A stretch of 26,079 nucleotides of DNA from an uncultured Dialister sp. (GCA_900543455.1 UQRR01000021.1:1-26079); one strand, 5' to 3'; counted from the stretch's first letter, positions 17,289 through 25,050 are shown. The notes: generated by a model not told the origin, from the letters alone. A program made the numbers and translations.

Positions 17289-18281
17289 TTACTTTTTATA
17301 TCCATAGGGATGCGATTTATGCCATTTCCAGGCAGAAGCGATGATTTCCCGCGTATCAGAACGGGCGGGATGCCAGCCGAGGACAGCTTTACACTTCTTG
17401 GAAGAGGCGATGAGGACGGCTGGGTCACCGCTGCGGCGTGCCTCTTCGGTGACTTTGAAGTCGATGCCCGTGACTTCCTTTGCGGTATCGATGATGTCAC
17501 GGACCGAGAAGCCATTTTCGCTGCCCAGGTTGAAATAGGTGCTGTCTCCACCCTTAAGAAGGTACTGCATGGCGAGTACATGAGCATCAGCGAGGTCTAC
17601 GACGTGGATGTAGTCACGGATGCAGGTGCCATCCGGGGTCGGATAGTCCGTGCCATAGATCGCGATGTGGTCGCGCACGCCCTGTGCAGTTTTCAGGATG
17701 AGGGGGATCAAGTGAGACTCCGGGTTGTGGTCTTCCCCGATCGTGCCGTCCAGCGCAGCACCGGCCGCATTGAAGTAGCGGAGCGCGACATAGCGAAGGC
17801 CATAGGCATCGGTGAAGTCTTTCATCATGTGTTCGATGACCAGTTTCGTGCGGCCATAGACATTGGTCGGATTGTGCGGGAAATCTTCTTCGATCGGCGT
17901 TTTTTCCGGTTCACCATAGACAGCGGCCGTGGAAGAAAATACGATCTTGGAAACGCCAGCTTTTTGCATGCCAAGAAGCAGGTGAAGCGTACCCTCGACA
18001 TTATTCGTATAATATTTGGCAGGATCCACCATGGATTCGCCGACAAGGGAATAGGCGGCGAAATGGATGACGCCGTCAATTTTATATTTTTCAAGGGTTT
18101 CAGCGACGAAATCAATATCGTGAATGTCACCTTTGACGAGTGTCACTCCTTCCGGGACGGATTCGGCATGGCCGGTAGAGAGATTATCGAAAACCACAGG
18201 CGTCAGCCCTTCGGCAGCTGCCAGTGCGCGGACAGTGTGGGAACCGATATAGCCAGCACCGCCAGTGACAAGAATATTCAT
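17289..18281 (-). CDS. galE: UDP-glucose 4-epimerase
   Basis: GalE interconverts UDP-glucose and UDP-galactose using bound NAD. It is an extended short-chain dehydrogenase with the glycine-rich NAD loop TGGAGYIGSH at residues 6-15. The catalytic Ser/Thr region is FSSTAAVYG, and the Tyr-x-x-x-Lys pair is YGRTK (Tyr142, Lys146). The 330 aa are typical. AAGGAGG precedes the ATG on the minus strand. It shares a likely transcript with galU, so together they convert glucose-1-phosphate to UDP-galactose. The pair interrupts the cobalamin genes but has no functional tie to them. Confidence 0.97.
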   Translation of the reverse strand: MNILVTGGAGYIGSHTVRALAAAEGLTPVVFDNLSTGHAESVPEGVTLVKGDIHDIDFVAETLEKYKIDGVIHFAAYSLVGESMVDPAKYYTNNVEGTLHLLLGMQKAGVSKIVFSSTAAVYGEPEKTPIEEDFPHNPTNVYGRTKLVIEHMMKDFTDAYGLRYVALRYFNAAGAALDGTIGEDHNPESHLIPLILKTAQGVRDHIAIYGTDYPTPDGTCIRDYIHVVDLADAHVLAMQYLLKGGDSTYFNLGSENGFSVRDIIDTAKEVTGIDFKVTEEARRSGDPAVLIASSKKCKAVLGWHPARSDTREIIASAWKWHKSHPYGYKK

Positions 18282-18320
18282 AAAGGCCTCCTTGTTCTTT
18301 TGGTTTTAAAATACCTTATT

Positions 18321-18348
18321 AGTATAACATATGGAGATAAAGGGGCAA
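18321..18348 (-). promoter_or_regulatory. galE-galU promoter
   Basis: On the minus strand, TTGCCC (18343-18348) and TATACT (18321-18326) are 16 bases apart, with a TG one base before the -10 (extended -10). It lies about 40 bases upstream of galE. Its position means the small membrane protein gene upstream is not required for galE transcription. Confidence 0.6.
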
Positions 18349-18392
18349 GAGAGAGCATGCTCATCGATGCATTTTCTGCCCACATGCCCGTA

Positions 18393-18629
18393 TCATCTTT
18401 TTTCATTCCAGAAGAGCAGATCGATCAGCATCACACCGGTAAAGCAGAAGGGCGCGACGCTGTCTGCGTGAAGTACCTGCAGGAAGGCATAAAGACTGAA
18501 AAAGAGGATCGCGTATAGCAGAAGAATGGCGGCGAAGGGAGATTTCTTTTTCCAAAAAGAAATCCCGTAGCCGATGGCAATAAAAAGAAGGCATAGCAGC
18601 GGATACCAGTTGATCAGAAAAGCTGTCAT
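18393..18629 (-). CDS. Small hypothetical membrane protein
   Basis: A 78-aa protein I do not recognise. It has three hydrophobic stretches (about residues 7-25, 31-50 and 58-73), with Lys-rich turns after the first and at the C-terminus. This suggests a small three-helix inner-membrane protein. AAAGGAG lies 6 bases before the ATG on the minus strand, which supports real translation. It is upstream of galE in the same direction, but galE has its own promoter in the gap. A longer ORF in another frame overlaps it and looks like a shadow. Function unknown. Confidence 0.7.
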   Translation of the reverse strand: MTAFLINWYPLLCLLFIAIGYGISFWKKKSPFAAILLLYAILFFSLYAFLQVLHADSVAPFCFTGVMLIDLLFWNEKR

Positions 18630-18758
18630 AGAAAGCTCCTTTGCGTGCGGCCATGAAGTGCCGCGCTTTGACGAATTTCATGTTTTCTTCATGGTAACAG
18701 TTTCGAAAGCAACGCACAATAGTTTCTCTGTACTTTCATATCAATTTCTAACGAAATA

Positions 18759-18767
18759 TGGTACAAT
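18759..18767 (+). promoter_or_regulatory. Extended -10 promoter for cbiL-cbiA-cobO
   Basis: TGG followed by TACAAT (18762-18767) is a good extended -10. The -35 region is weak. It gives a leader of about 70 bases before cbiL. Confidence 0.5.
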
Positions 18768-18782
18768 GATACGGTGCATGAC

Positions 18783-18804
18783 AGCGATTTCTTCGGAAAA
18801 CGCT
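18783..18804 (+). promoter_or_regulatory. UUCG-capped hairpin near the 5' end of the cbiL leader
   Basis: Bases 18783-18791 pair with 18796-18804 except for one A-A mismatch. The loop is TTCG closed by C-G, the very stable tetraloop type. Located a few bases after the predicted transcription start, it may stabilise the mRNA. There is no T-run and no riboswitch signature around it. Confidence 0.45.
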
Positions 18805-18843
18805 TCCTATAACTGTTTCATAATCATTTTGAGGAGGTTTATG

Positions 18844-19554
18844 ATGAAAAAAGGCAAATTATACGGGATCGGTGTAGGACCAGGAGACTCGAAACTTCTG
18901 ACGGTGAAGGCGGTCGAAGCCATCCGGCAGGCAGATATGATCATCACGCCGAAGACAGAAAAAAAAGAAGGGTCCGTTGCTTTTAATATCGCAAAGCCCT
19001 ATATTCCGGACACGGTTGAAATTTTCCCGATGGTTTTCCAGATGAATACCGACATGGAGGCTGTGAACAAGCAGTGGGAAATCAACCGCAAACTGATTCA
19101 GGAAAAACTGGATGAAGGGAAAAATCTGGTCTTCCTGACGCTGGGTGACCCGATGCTTTACAGCACCTATATGTATATTTTCAATGAATTCAAAGACTCG
19201 GAAGAATATGAAGTCGAGACGATTCCGGGCATCCCGGCGTTCCTTGGCATTGCCTCCTATATCGGGCTGCCGGTCACAGAATGGGAGGAAAATGTCCTCA
19301 TCATTCCGGCGACCTGTGATCCGAAGAAATTCGACCAGGCACTGGCTGCCTGCGATAATGCAGTGATCATGAAAGTGTACAAGAGTTTTGCTTTCGTTCA
19401 GGAAGAGCTTAGAAAGCATCACATGCTTGAGCGTTCGGTCATGGTATCGCGTGCAGGACTTCCTGATGAGATCGTCATTCGTGATATCGGCGGACTTCCG
19501 GCGGATTACAAGCCGAATTATCTGTCCACCATCATTGCCAAAAAGGATAAATAA
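18844..19554 (+). CDS. cbiL: Precorrin-2 / cobalt-factor II C20-methyltransferase
   Basis: This SAM-dependent methylase of the uroporphyrin/corrin methyltransferase family adds the C20 methyl group early in corrin ring synthesis. The SAM-site signature GIGVGPGDSKLLT lies near the N-terminus, and LTLGDPMLYSTYMYI follows in the middle. The AYIGLPV-type segment and C-terminus match CbiL/CobI. The frame is open further upstream, but GAGGAGG (18831-18837) fits the second ATG of a tandem pair (18844, 6-base spacing) better than the first (18841). This gives 236 aa. The presence of cbiA suggests the anaerobic route. The next gene begins 2 bases after the stop. Confidence 0.94.
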   Translation: MKKGKLYGIGVGPGDSKLLTVKAVEAIRQADMIITPKTEKKEGSVAFNIAKPYIPDTVEIFPMVFQMNTDMEAVNKQWEINRKLIQEKLDEGKNLVFLTLGDPMLYSTYMYIFNEFKDSEEYEVETIPGIPAFLGIASYIGLPVTEWEENVLIIPATCDPKKFDQALAACDNAVIMKVYKSFAFVQEELRKHHMLERSVMVSRAGLPDEIVIRDIGGLPADYKPNYLSTIIAKKDK

Positions 19555-19556
19555 AT

Positions 19557-20930
19557 ATGGAATCTATCGCTCGTCCAAGGATTGTGATCGCCGGTACGAA
19601 CAGCGGCGTCGGGAAGACGACCATCGTGACCGGACTCTTAGCTTATTTTCATTCCAAGGGATATGCTGTACAGCCTTTCAAAGTGGGTCCGGACTATATT
19701 GATCCTGGGTTTCATGGAAAGGCGGCCGGGCGAAATTCCTATAATTTAGATACGTGGATGACACCGCCGGACCGGCTGGTGCCGACATTTGCCTCGCTGT
19801 CGAAAGGGGCGGATATTTCCATTGTCGAAGGTGTCATGGGGCTCTATGACGGCGGCGCGAACGGAATCAGCTCGACTGCGGATATCGCGAAGAAACTCAA
19901 GGCGCCTGTGGTGCTGGTACTCGACTGTAAATCGGTCGGTTACAGCATCGCTGCGACGGCGCTTGGCTTTATGGAATACGATCCGGATGTCCATATCGCA
20001 GGGGTCATCCTGAATCGTCTGGGCACAGACCGACATGAAGCGATGGTGCGTGAGGTCATGGAGAAGATCCACATGCCTGTGCTCGGGGCTTTCCACCGGG
20101 ACGATGCATTGCAGACACCGGAGCGTCATTTGGGACTCACTCCTGTGACGGAAATCGAAACGCAGGCGCTCATTGAGCATATGGGAGAAGCTGCCGGAAA
20201 GTGGGTCGATACAGAGGCGGTCTTGGACGTGGCAAGAGAGGCTCCTCTGCTGGAAGTCGAGGAAAGCGAAACGAAACACAAGGCTAAAAATGTACGCATC
20301 GGCGTGGCGCGGGATGAAGCTTTTTCTTTTTATTACCCGGCCAGTCTCGAAGCGCTCGAACGGCAAGGCGCAGAGCTTGTTGATTTTAGTCCGCTCCGGG
20401 ATTCCAGCATTCCTGACGTCGATGGTCTGATCTTCGGCGGTGGTTTTCCAGAGATGTTTCTTCATGAGTTGGTCGGAAATACGGCGATGAAAGCATCTAT
20501 TCGGGAAGCGGCTGCATGCGGCATGCCAATCTATGCAGAATGCGGCGGGCTGATGTATCTTTGTGAGAAGATCCAGGGCTTTGACGGAGACTCCTATGAA
20601 ATGGTCGGGCTTGTCCCCGGAGTTTGCGAGATGCAGAAGAAACTCCAGCGCGTGGGCTATGTGACCGGCAAGGCTCTTCGAAAGAGCGTCATCGCAGATC
20701 AAGGGGATCTCCTGAAAGGGCATGAGTTTCATTTCTCCACCCTTTCCTGCGGAGAAGATTTCCCATGGGCATATACTCTTCAGGGGACACGACAGAAGGC
20801 AGGGCACATCGAGGGCTTTGCCAAGGACAATGTACTGGCAAGCTATCTGCACCTCTCCTTTGATGGAAATCCGACGGCTGCAGAAAAATGGATCGCATCG
20901 TGCGAGGCCTTTAAGAAGAGCCGCAAATAG
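19557..20930 (+). CDS. cbiA: Cobyrinate a,c-diamide synthase
   Basis: CbiA/CobB amidates the a and c carboxylates of (hydrogeno)cobyrinate using glutamine and ATP. The N-terminal ATP domain has GTNSGVGKTT (13-22), FKVGPDYIDPGFH and VEGVMGLYDG. The C-terminal glutaminase-like domain has the nucleophile in YAECGGLMYL (Cys329) and the catalytic histidine in SYLHLSFDGNP (His432). The 457 aa match the family. An AAGGA site in the cbiL 3' end precedes the ATG, so translation is probably coupled. The stop is TAG, and the same frame then stays open for 30 more codons (separate entry). Confidence 0.96.
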   Translation: MESIARPRIVIAGTNSGVGKTTIVTGLLAYFHSKGYAVQPFKVGPDYIDPGFHGKAAGRNSYNLDTWMTPPDRLVPTFASLSKGADISIVEGVMGLYDGGANGISSTADIAKKLKAPVVLVLDCKSVGYSIAATALGFMEYDPDVHIAGVILNRLGTDRHEAMVREVMEKIHMPVLGAFHRDDALQTPERHLGLTPVTEIETQALIEHMGEAAGKWVDTEAVLDVAREAPLLEVEESETKHKAKNVRIGVARDEAFSFYYPASLEALERQGAELVDFSPLRDSSIPDVDGLIFGGGFPEMFLHELVGNTAMKASIREAAACGMPIYAECGGLMYLCEKIQGFDGDSYEMVGLVPGVCEMQKKLQRVGYVTGKALRKSVIADQGDLLKGHEFHFSTLSCGEDFPWAYTLQGTRQKAGHIEGFAKDNVLASYLHLSFDGNPTAAEKWIASCEAFKKSRK

Positions 20931-21023
20931 GATGGATTCATCGAGAAGTACGCACTTTACGATGAGGCAGGGTACTTTTCGGTGGAACCGCAGAAGCTGA
21001 TGCATCATGTATGCTTTTTATGA
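20931..21023 (+). other. In-frame open stretch after the cbiA amber stop
   Basis: Directly after the cbiA TAG, the same frame runs 30 sense codons to a TGA at 21021-21023, ten bases before the cobO start. The encoded stretch has a protein-like composition (for example YALYDEAGYFSVEPQKL). It has no ATG near its start and no ribosome binding site. It could be an amber read-through extension, a decayed gene end or chance. The intergenic region otherwise holds nothing recognisable. Confidence 0.3.
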
Positions 21024-21033
21024 GGGCGAATCT

Positions 21034-21588
21034 ATGACGGTACAAAAAGGACTGGTCCTGATCAATACGGGAACCGGTAAAGGAAAAACTACGGCGGCCC
21101 TTGGGACGGCGATCCGCGCCTGGGGAGATGGACAGAAGGTGCTGATCCTTCAATTCATCAAGGGCGCATGGAAGTATGGCGAGCTGAAAGCCATTGAGAC
21201 TTTGGGTGAGGGAAATGATCGCATCCAGATCCGGCCGATGGGGGACGGCTTCGTCTTCCATAATAAGGATAAAGAAAGTGAAGAAGAATTCCGGCGGAAA
21301 ACGGCACTGGCCAAGGAAGCATGGCAGATGGTCGAAAAAGAAGTCATGAGTGATGCATGGGATCTGATTGTCTTAGATGAGATCAATTATGCCATTCATT
21401 TTGGTATGATTTCTGCAGGTGAAGTAGCGGAGCTCATTCAGAAAAGACCGGAGCGCCTCAATATGATCCTGACAGGACGTTATGCCGAGCAGCAGCTCAT
21501 CGATCTCGCAGATACCGTGACCGAAATGACACTTGTGAAGCATGCTTTCCAGAAAGGCATCCGCGCAAGGAAAGGAATAGAGTTTTGA
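21034..21588 (+). CDS. cobO: Corrinoid adenosyltransferase
   Basis: This CobA/CobO/BtuR-type enzyme transfers the adenosyl group of ATP to Co(I) corrinoids to make the adenosylated forms. The P-loop GTGKGKTTAA starts at residue 13. Later come ILQFIKGAW, the Walker B-like LIVLDEINYAI, and the ILTGRYA segment typical of this family. I choose ATG 21034 (184 aa) over an in-frame ATG at 21007. GAGGGCG lies just before 21034, nothing suitable precedes 21007, and the shorter form matches the family N-terminus. It is the last gene of the cbiL-cbiA-cobO block and is followed by a terminator. Confidence 0.94.
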   Translation: MTVQKGLVLINTGTGKGKTTAALGTAIRAWGDGQKVLILQFIKGAWKYGELKAIETLGEGNDRIQIRPMGDGFVFHNKDKESEEEFRRKTALAKEAWQMVEKEVMSDAWDLIVLDEINYAIHFGMISAGEVAELIQKRPERLNMILTGRYAEQQLIDLADTVTEMTLVKHAFQKGIRARKGIEF

Positions 21589-21629
21589 AAAAAGGCAGTG
21601 GACCCTCGTGCTGGTCTGCTGCCTTTTTT
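21588..21629 (+). terminator. Terminator after cobO
   Basis: An 11-bp perfect outer stem (21588-21598 with 21619-21629) plus inner GGACC/GGTCT pairing, ending in six T residues. It begins at the last base of the cobO stop codon. Confidence 0.92.
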
Positions 21630-21709
21630 ATACACATTATTCATCCGTTCGTATAATCCTCATTCTGTCAATCCATGACTTTTCGTCGAGTCTTATAGAA
21701 TTTTTTGAT

Positions 21710-21737
21710 TTGATAAAAATGAGATATCATGTATAAT
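21710..21737 (+). promoter_or_regulatory. hpf promoter
   Basis: TTGATA (21710-21715), a 16-base spacer and TATAAT (21732-21737): a near-consensus sigma-70 promoter about 50 bases before hpf. Confidence 0.75.
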
Positions 21738-21786
21738 ATACATAGAAGGATAAGCAAGAGCTTATTCACGAAAGGAGGATTTCATT

Positions 21787-22326
21787 ATGGAATTAACAGT
21801 TAGAGGCAAGAATCTTGAAATGACCGATGCACTGCATTCCTATGTAGAAAAGCATACAGGTAAGATCCAGAGGTACTTCGATAAACCGATAAAGATTAAT
21901 GTATTACTCCGTATTTCCAATATGACCAAAACTTGCGAAACAACAGTTTTCGTAGACGGCGTCATTCTTCGCGGTGTCGAAAAATCTGATGATATGTACA
22001 AATCCATCGATCTCGTTTTCGACAAGGTGGAACGTCAGATTCATAAATATAAGACTCGTCTGGCAAAGAAATTCAAAGAAAAGAATACACTGTCCCGTCA
22101 GTTTGTTCTGGAAAAAGAACCGATCGCTGCACAGGCAGATGCTGATTTTGAGATCGTGAAGACGAAACATTTCAATATCAGCCCGATGTCACCGGAAGAA
22201 GCCATCCTGCAGATGAATCTTCTGGGACACAGCTTCTTCATGTTCTTCAATTCGGATACGGAAGCTATGGCTGTGGTATATCGCAGAGATGATGGCAAAT
22301 ATGGCCTGATCGATGCTGAAAAATAA
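21787..22326 (+). CDS. hpf: Long-form ribosome hibernation promoting factor
   Basis: This ribosome-associated factor drives formation of inactive 100S ribosome dimers in stationary phase or stress. The 179-aa length is the long HPF type found in Firmicutes. Residues 1 to about 100 are the S30AE domain, starting ELTVRGKNLEMTDAL. A charged linker follows, and then a C-terminal dimerisation domain with ISPMSPEEAILQMNLLGHSF and the YRRDDGKYGLI ending. AAAGGAGG precedes the ATG. It is a single-gene unit with a near-consensus promoter and a perfect terminator. It lies directly upstream of secA, an order I recall as common in Firmicutes. Confidence 0.97.
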   Translation: MELTVRGKNLEMTDALHSYVEKHTGKIQRYFDKPIKINVLLRISNMTKTCETTVFVDGVILRGVEKSDDMYKSIDLVFDKVERQIHKYKTRLAKKFKEKNTLSRQFVLEKEPIAAQADADFEIVKTKHFNISPMSPEEAILQMNLLGHSFFMFFNSDTEAMAVVYRRDDGKYGLIDAEK

Positions 22327-22344
22327 GAAAAGCTGATTTTTTAT

Positions 22345-22376
22345 AAAAAAGGAGCGGAAATTTCCGCTCCTTTTTT
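22345..22376. terminator. Terminator after hpf
   Basis: A perfect 32-base palindromic sequence (arms of 16) with terminal A- and T-runs. Its T-run runs into the -35 element of the secA promoter. Confidence 0.93.
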
Positions 22377-22403
22377 GACTATAGCCTACGAGTTTGTTAA
22401 AAT
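22375..22403 (+). promoter_or_regulatory. secA promoter
   Basis: TTGACT (22375-22380), a 17-base spacer and TAAAAT (22398-22403), with TG one base before the -10. It predicts transcription from about 22410, a leader of about 145 bases before secA. The -35 shares two bases with the hpf terminator T-run. Confidence 0.7.
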
Positions 22404-22446
22404 GAAATAGCATGTAAGTATAGAATTACTGATGGTATAAAAAGAA

Positions 22447-22539
22447 ATGAATATCCTTGTGAGTTTTCTCGGTCATGCTTGTATCGGGGGCTCCTTCCTG
22501 ATTTCTTTGACCATCGCTTTTACAACGCTTGTACTATAA
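22447..22539 (+). CDS. Possible hydrophobic leader peptide upstream of secA
   Basis: A 30-codon ORF from ATG 22447 to TAA 22537-22539. Its product is strongly hydrophobic: it begins MNILVSFLGH, passes through GGSFLISLTIAF and ends TTLVL. It has no charged residue apart from one His, resembling a membrane-inserting or signal-anchor segment. The ribosome binding site is weak (an AAAAAGAA run). The stop touches AAGGAG of secA, so a terminating ribosome would sit on the secA initiation region. The ORF is in a different frame from secA. By analogy with enterobacterial SecM it could sense Sec activity, but it has no visible SecM-like arrest motif. It could also be a chance ORF. Confidence 0.35.
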   Translation: MNILVSFLGHACIGGSFLISLTIAFTTLVL

Positions 22540-22547
22540 AAGGAGCT
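22489..22547 (+). promoter_or_regulatory. Anti-Shine-Dalgarno pairing that can hide the secA start
   Basis: GCTCCTT (22490-22496, inside the leader ORF at codons 15-17) is perfectly complementary to AAGGAGC (22540-22546), the secA ribosome binding site. A G-T pair (22489/22547) adds one more. The enclosed loop is about 43 bases. A ribosome on the leader ORF would open the pairing. Confidence 0.5.
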
Positions 22548-22553
22548 GTGTCC

Positions 22554-24059
22554 ATGTTTGATAAGTTTTTTGACAGACTCTTCAATGGATCCAATGAGAA
22601 GGAAATCAAAAAGATCCGCAAAATTGTAGAGCAACAGATCAACCCTTTGGAGGATGGTCTGAAGAAGCTGAGCGATTCTTCTCTGGCGAACAAAACCAAT
22701 GAATTCAAAGCGCGTCTTGCCAAGGGTGAGACACTGGATGATATCCTGCCGGAGGCTTTTGCGGTCATTCGTGAAGCCTCTCGCCGCGTGCTGGGGATGC
22801 GTCACTTCGATACCCAGCTGATCGGTGGTATTATTCTGCATCGTGGAAACATCGCCGAGATGTGTACCGGTGAAGGTAAGACGCTGGTCGCTACGGCACC
22901 GGTCTATCTGAATGCGCTGGAAGGAAAGGGCGTCCACGTTATTACCGTCAATGATTATCTGGCGAAACGAGACAGCGAATGGATGGGACAGGTATACAAA
23001 TTCCTTGGCCTCTCCGTCGGTCTCATCATTCACGACCTGGATTTCAACCAGAGAAAAATCGCGTACAATTCGGATATCACCTACGGAACAAATAATGAAT
23101 TCGGTTTTGATTACCTGCGTGATAACATGGTCACTTCCCTCGATCAGATGGTACAGCGTCCGCTCCACTACTGCCTGATCGATGAAGTGGACTCCATCCT
23201 GATCGATGAAGCCCGCACGCCGCTGATCATTTCCGGTCCGGGGCAGAAATCGACCGATGCATACTACACCGTCGCCAAACTCGTCCCGCAGCTGAAAAAA
23301 GAGGAAGACTACACCATCGATGAGAAGCAGAAGACGGTAGCACCGACCGAAGCCGGTGTGGCAAAGATGGAAAAGTTGCTGCATGTAGAAAACCTCTATG
23401 ATGCAGAGAATCTGGAGCTGAATCATCTCTTTGTTCAGGCACTCCGTGCACAGACCATGATGACCCGTGATAAAGACTATGTGGTCAAGGACGGGGAAGT
23501 CGTCATCGTGGATGAATTCACCGGCCGTCTCATGTATGGCCGCCGCTATTCGGATGGTCTGCATCAGGCGATCGAAGCCAAGGAAGGACTTGAAGTACAG
23601 CGTGAAAGCCAGACGCTTGCGACAATCACCTTCCAGAACTATTTCCGTATGTATGACAAGCTGGCAGGTATGACCGGTACGGCGAAGACGGAAGAGCAGG
23701 AATTCATTAAAATTTATGGTCTGCCAGTCCTTCAGGTACCGACGAACAAGCCGATCCAGCGTAAGGATCTGCCGGATGTCATTTTCAAGAACAAACGCGG
23801 CAAGTATAAAGCAGTCGTCAGAGAAGTAGAGCGCCGTCATGCGACAGGGCAGCCTATGCTGATCGGCACGACATCGATCGAGCAGTCAGAAGAACTTTCG
23901 CATATGCTGGATCAGGCGAATATTCCGCACTCTGTCCTGAATGCGAAGTACCATGAACGAGAAGCAGCCATTGTAGCGCTGGCTGGTCAGAAGGGCGCGG
24001 TCACGATCGCGACGAACATGGCCGGACGCGGCACGGACATCAAGCTCGGGCCCGGCGTC
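22554..24059 (+). CDS. secA: Preprotein translocase ATPase SecA, 3' part replaced by foreign sequence
   Basis: SecA is the ATP-driven motor that pushes preproteins through SecYEG. The start ATG 22554 follows AAAAGGAG, and the N-terminus matches SecA (MFDKFF, then KEIKKIRKIVEQQINPLE). The Walker A MCTGEGKT ends at residue 110; VNDYLAKRD, DEVDSILIDEARTPLIISGP and the second nucleotide-binding domain up to NMAGRGTDIKLGPG follow. There the SecA match stops at about residue 500 of an expected 800-odd. The expected GLYIIGTERHESRRID-type continuation is absent, and the frame runs on as PurM. I read this as an assembly joint, not a real fusion; the end coordinate is approximate. Confidence 0.9.
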
Positions 24060-24527
24060 GTGACGCTGCCGCCGGAGGTCGTGAAGAGCAACCTTTCCCT
24101 GAAGGACAAGCTGCCCGGCACGAACCAGACGGTCGGCGACGCGCTCCTCGCCGTCCACAGGAGCTTCCTCAAGCCCGTCGGCCGCCTCCTCGACAACAAG
24201 ATCAAGATCAACGGCATGGCCCACATCACGGGCGGCGGCTTCCCGGACAACATTCCGCGCGTTCTCCCGAAGGCCGTCGCCTGCGAAATCGACCGCACGG
24301 CGTGGGACGTGCCGACGATCTTCAAGTTCATCGAGCGCCAGGGGAAGGTCGACCACGACGAGATGTACCGTGTCTTCAACATGGGCATCGGCTTCGTCCT
24401 GATCGTCCCCAAGACGTCGCTGCCGCGCATCAAGACGGTCTTCCGCAACATGCGCCAGACGTGGCACCAGATCGGCGTCATCCGCGTGCGCAAGACCGGC
24501 ATGGAGCCGGTGTTCTATTCGAAGTAG
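24060..24527 (+). CDS. purM: PurM C-terminal fragment (phosphoribosylformylglycinamidine cyclo-ligase)
   Basis: PurM (AIR synthetase) closes the imidazole ring in purine synthesis. From about SNLSLKDKLPGT onward the sequence is the C-terminal half of PurM: TVGDALLAVHRSFLKPV, MAHITGGGFPDNIPRVLP, DEMYRVFNMGIGF and a normal ending. The N-terminal half, with the ATP and substrate sites, is missing because of the joint with secA. The exact boundary is uncertain; about eight residues after SecA's KLGPG fit neither family clearly. Codons here are almost all G- or C-ending, unlike the genes to the left. A strong terminator follows 22 bases after the stop, as expected for a real gene end. Confidence 0.85.
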   Translation: MTLPPEVVKSNLSLKDKLPGTNQTVGDALLAVHRSFLKPVGRLLDNKIKINGMAHITGGGFPDNIPRVLPKAVACEIDRTAWDVPTIFKFIERQGKVDHDEMYRVFNMGIGFVLIVPKTSLPRIKTVFRNMRQTWHQIGVIRVRKTGMEPVFYSK

Positions 24528-24814
24528 CCTGAAGATCGGGTACCACGGCAAGGCGCGGCGTTCTGCATAGCAGACGCCGCGCCTTGTTTTTCAATCGGCA
24601 TACCCAAGAACCGGGCGAAGTTGTCGTCAAGGCGGATTGAGGGCAAAACCCTCATCCTCCATGCCAACGACCGCCTCATCCCCTGTGTAAGCGGCTCACC
24701 GCTTCTAGCCGACAGGACAGGAAAGTCCGTCCCCCACAAAAGGCGGTCCGCATATCCTGCCCGAATGACCCGATCAATCCCTTCCTCTCCCATGCATGAT
24801 CCTGACTGTCGCAA
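24515..24814 (-). pseudogene. Remnant of an amidohydrolase-family protein (C-terminal end only)
   Basis: The minus-strand frame contains GIDRVIRAGYADRLLWGTDFPV and then DDNFARFLGMP. This resembles the C-terminal part of Amidohydro_2-type TIM-barrel hydrolases (the GTDFP metal-site block and the NxxRxLG ending). Only about 60-70 residues match, of an expected roughly 270-300. Upstream, an in-frame stop lies directly before the TTG at 24814, and I find no rest of the gene. The last 25 or so codons run through the purM terminator and overlap the purM 3' end, so the true gene probably ended near 24590. Likely a decayed fragment. Confidence 0.5.
24549..24591 (+). terminator. purM terminator
   Basis: A perfect 12-bp GC-rich stem (24549-24560 with 24575-24586) and a 14-base loop, followed by five T residues. 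Confidence 0.92.
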
Positions 24815-25031
24815 TCAGGTTTAATTTATGAATTGTCAGCTCACGTTAGACGTAAAGTTTCCAAGAAGCGGAATGGCGTGATTTCACTTCGGAACGCTTC
24901 GACATGAAATCCTACACGCCCAAGAACACGTGGTGGAGTATGATTGGATTGCGTGGATTTCACCACTTTATCCGCCTTTCTCATCCCATTCAGATCTGCC
25001 GGACGCTGTCCCGTCGACACGCATATCGCTT

Positions 25032-25050
25032 GATTTGTTCGGAACGAATC
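25032..25050. repeat. Operator-like inverted repeat, copy 1
   Basis: Two 9-base arms around one central base, imperfect at one position. It is near-identical to the element at 25213-25231 (two base differences). Confidence 0.6.

Noticed and set aside
17267..17290. Hairpin between galE and galU as a terminator
   Set aside because: The 8-bp stem has no T-run on the minus strand, and galU has no separate promoter that I can see, so it is unlikely to end transcription.
17310..18518. Plus-strand ORF of 402 codons opposite galE
   Set aside because: Antisense shadow of galE, whose NAD loop and Tyr-x-x-x-Lys motif are explicit.
22554..24527. A genuine SecA-PurM fusion protein
   Set aside because: Both halves are cut in the middle of essential domains and the composition changes at the joint; an assembly artefact is far more likely.
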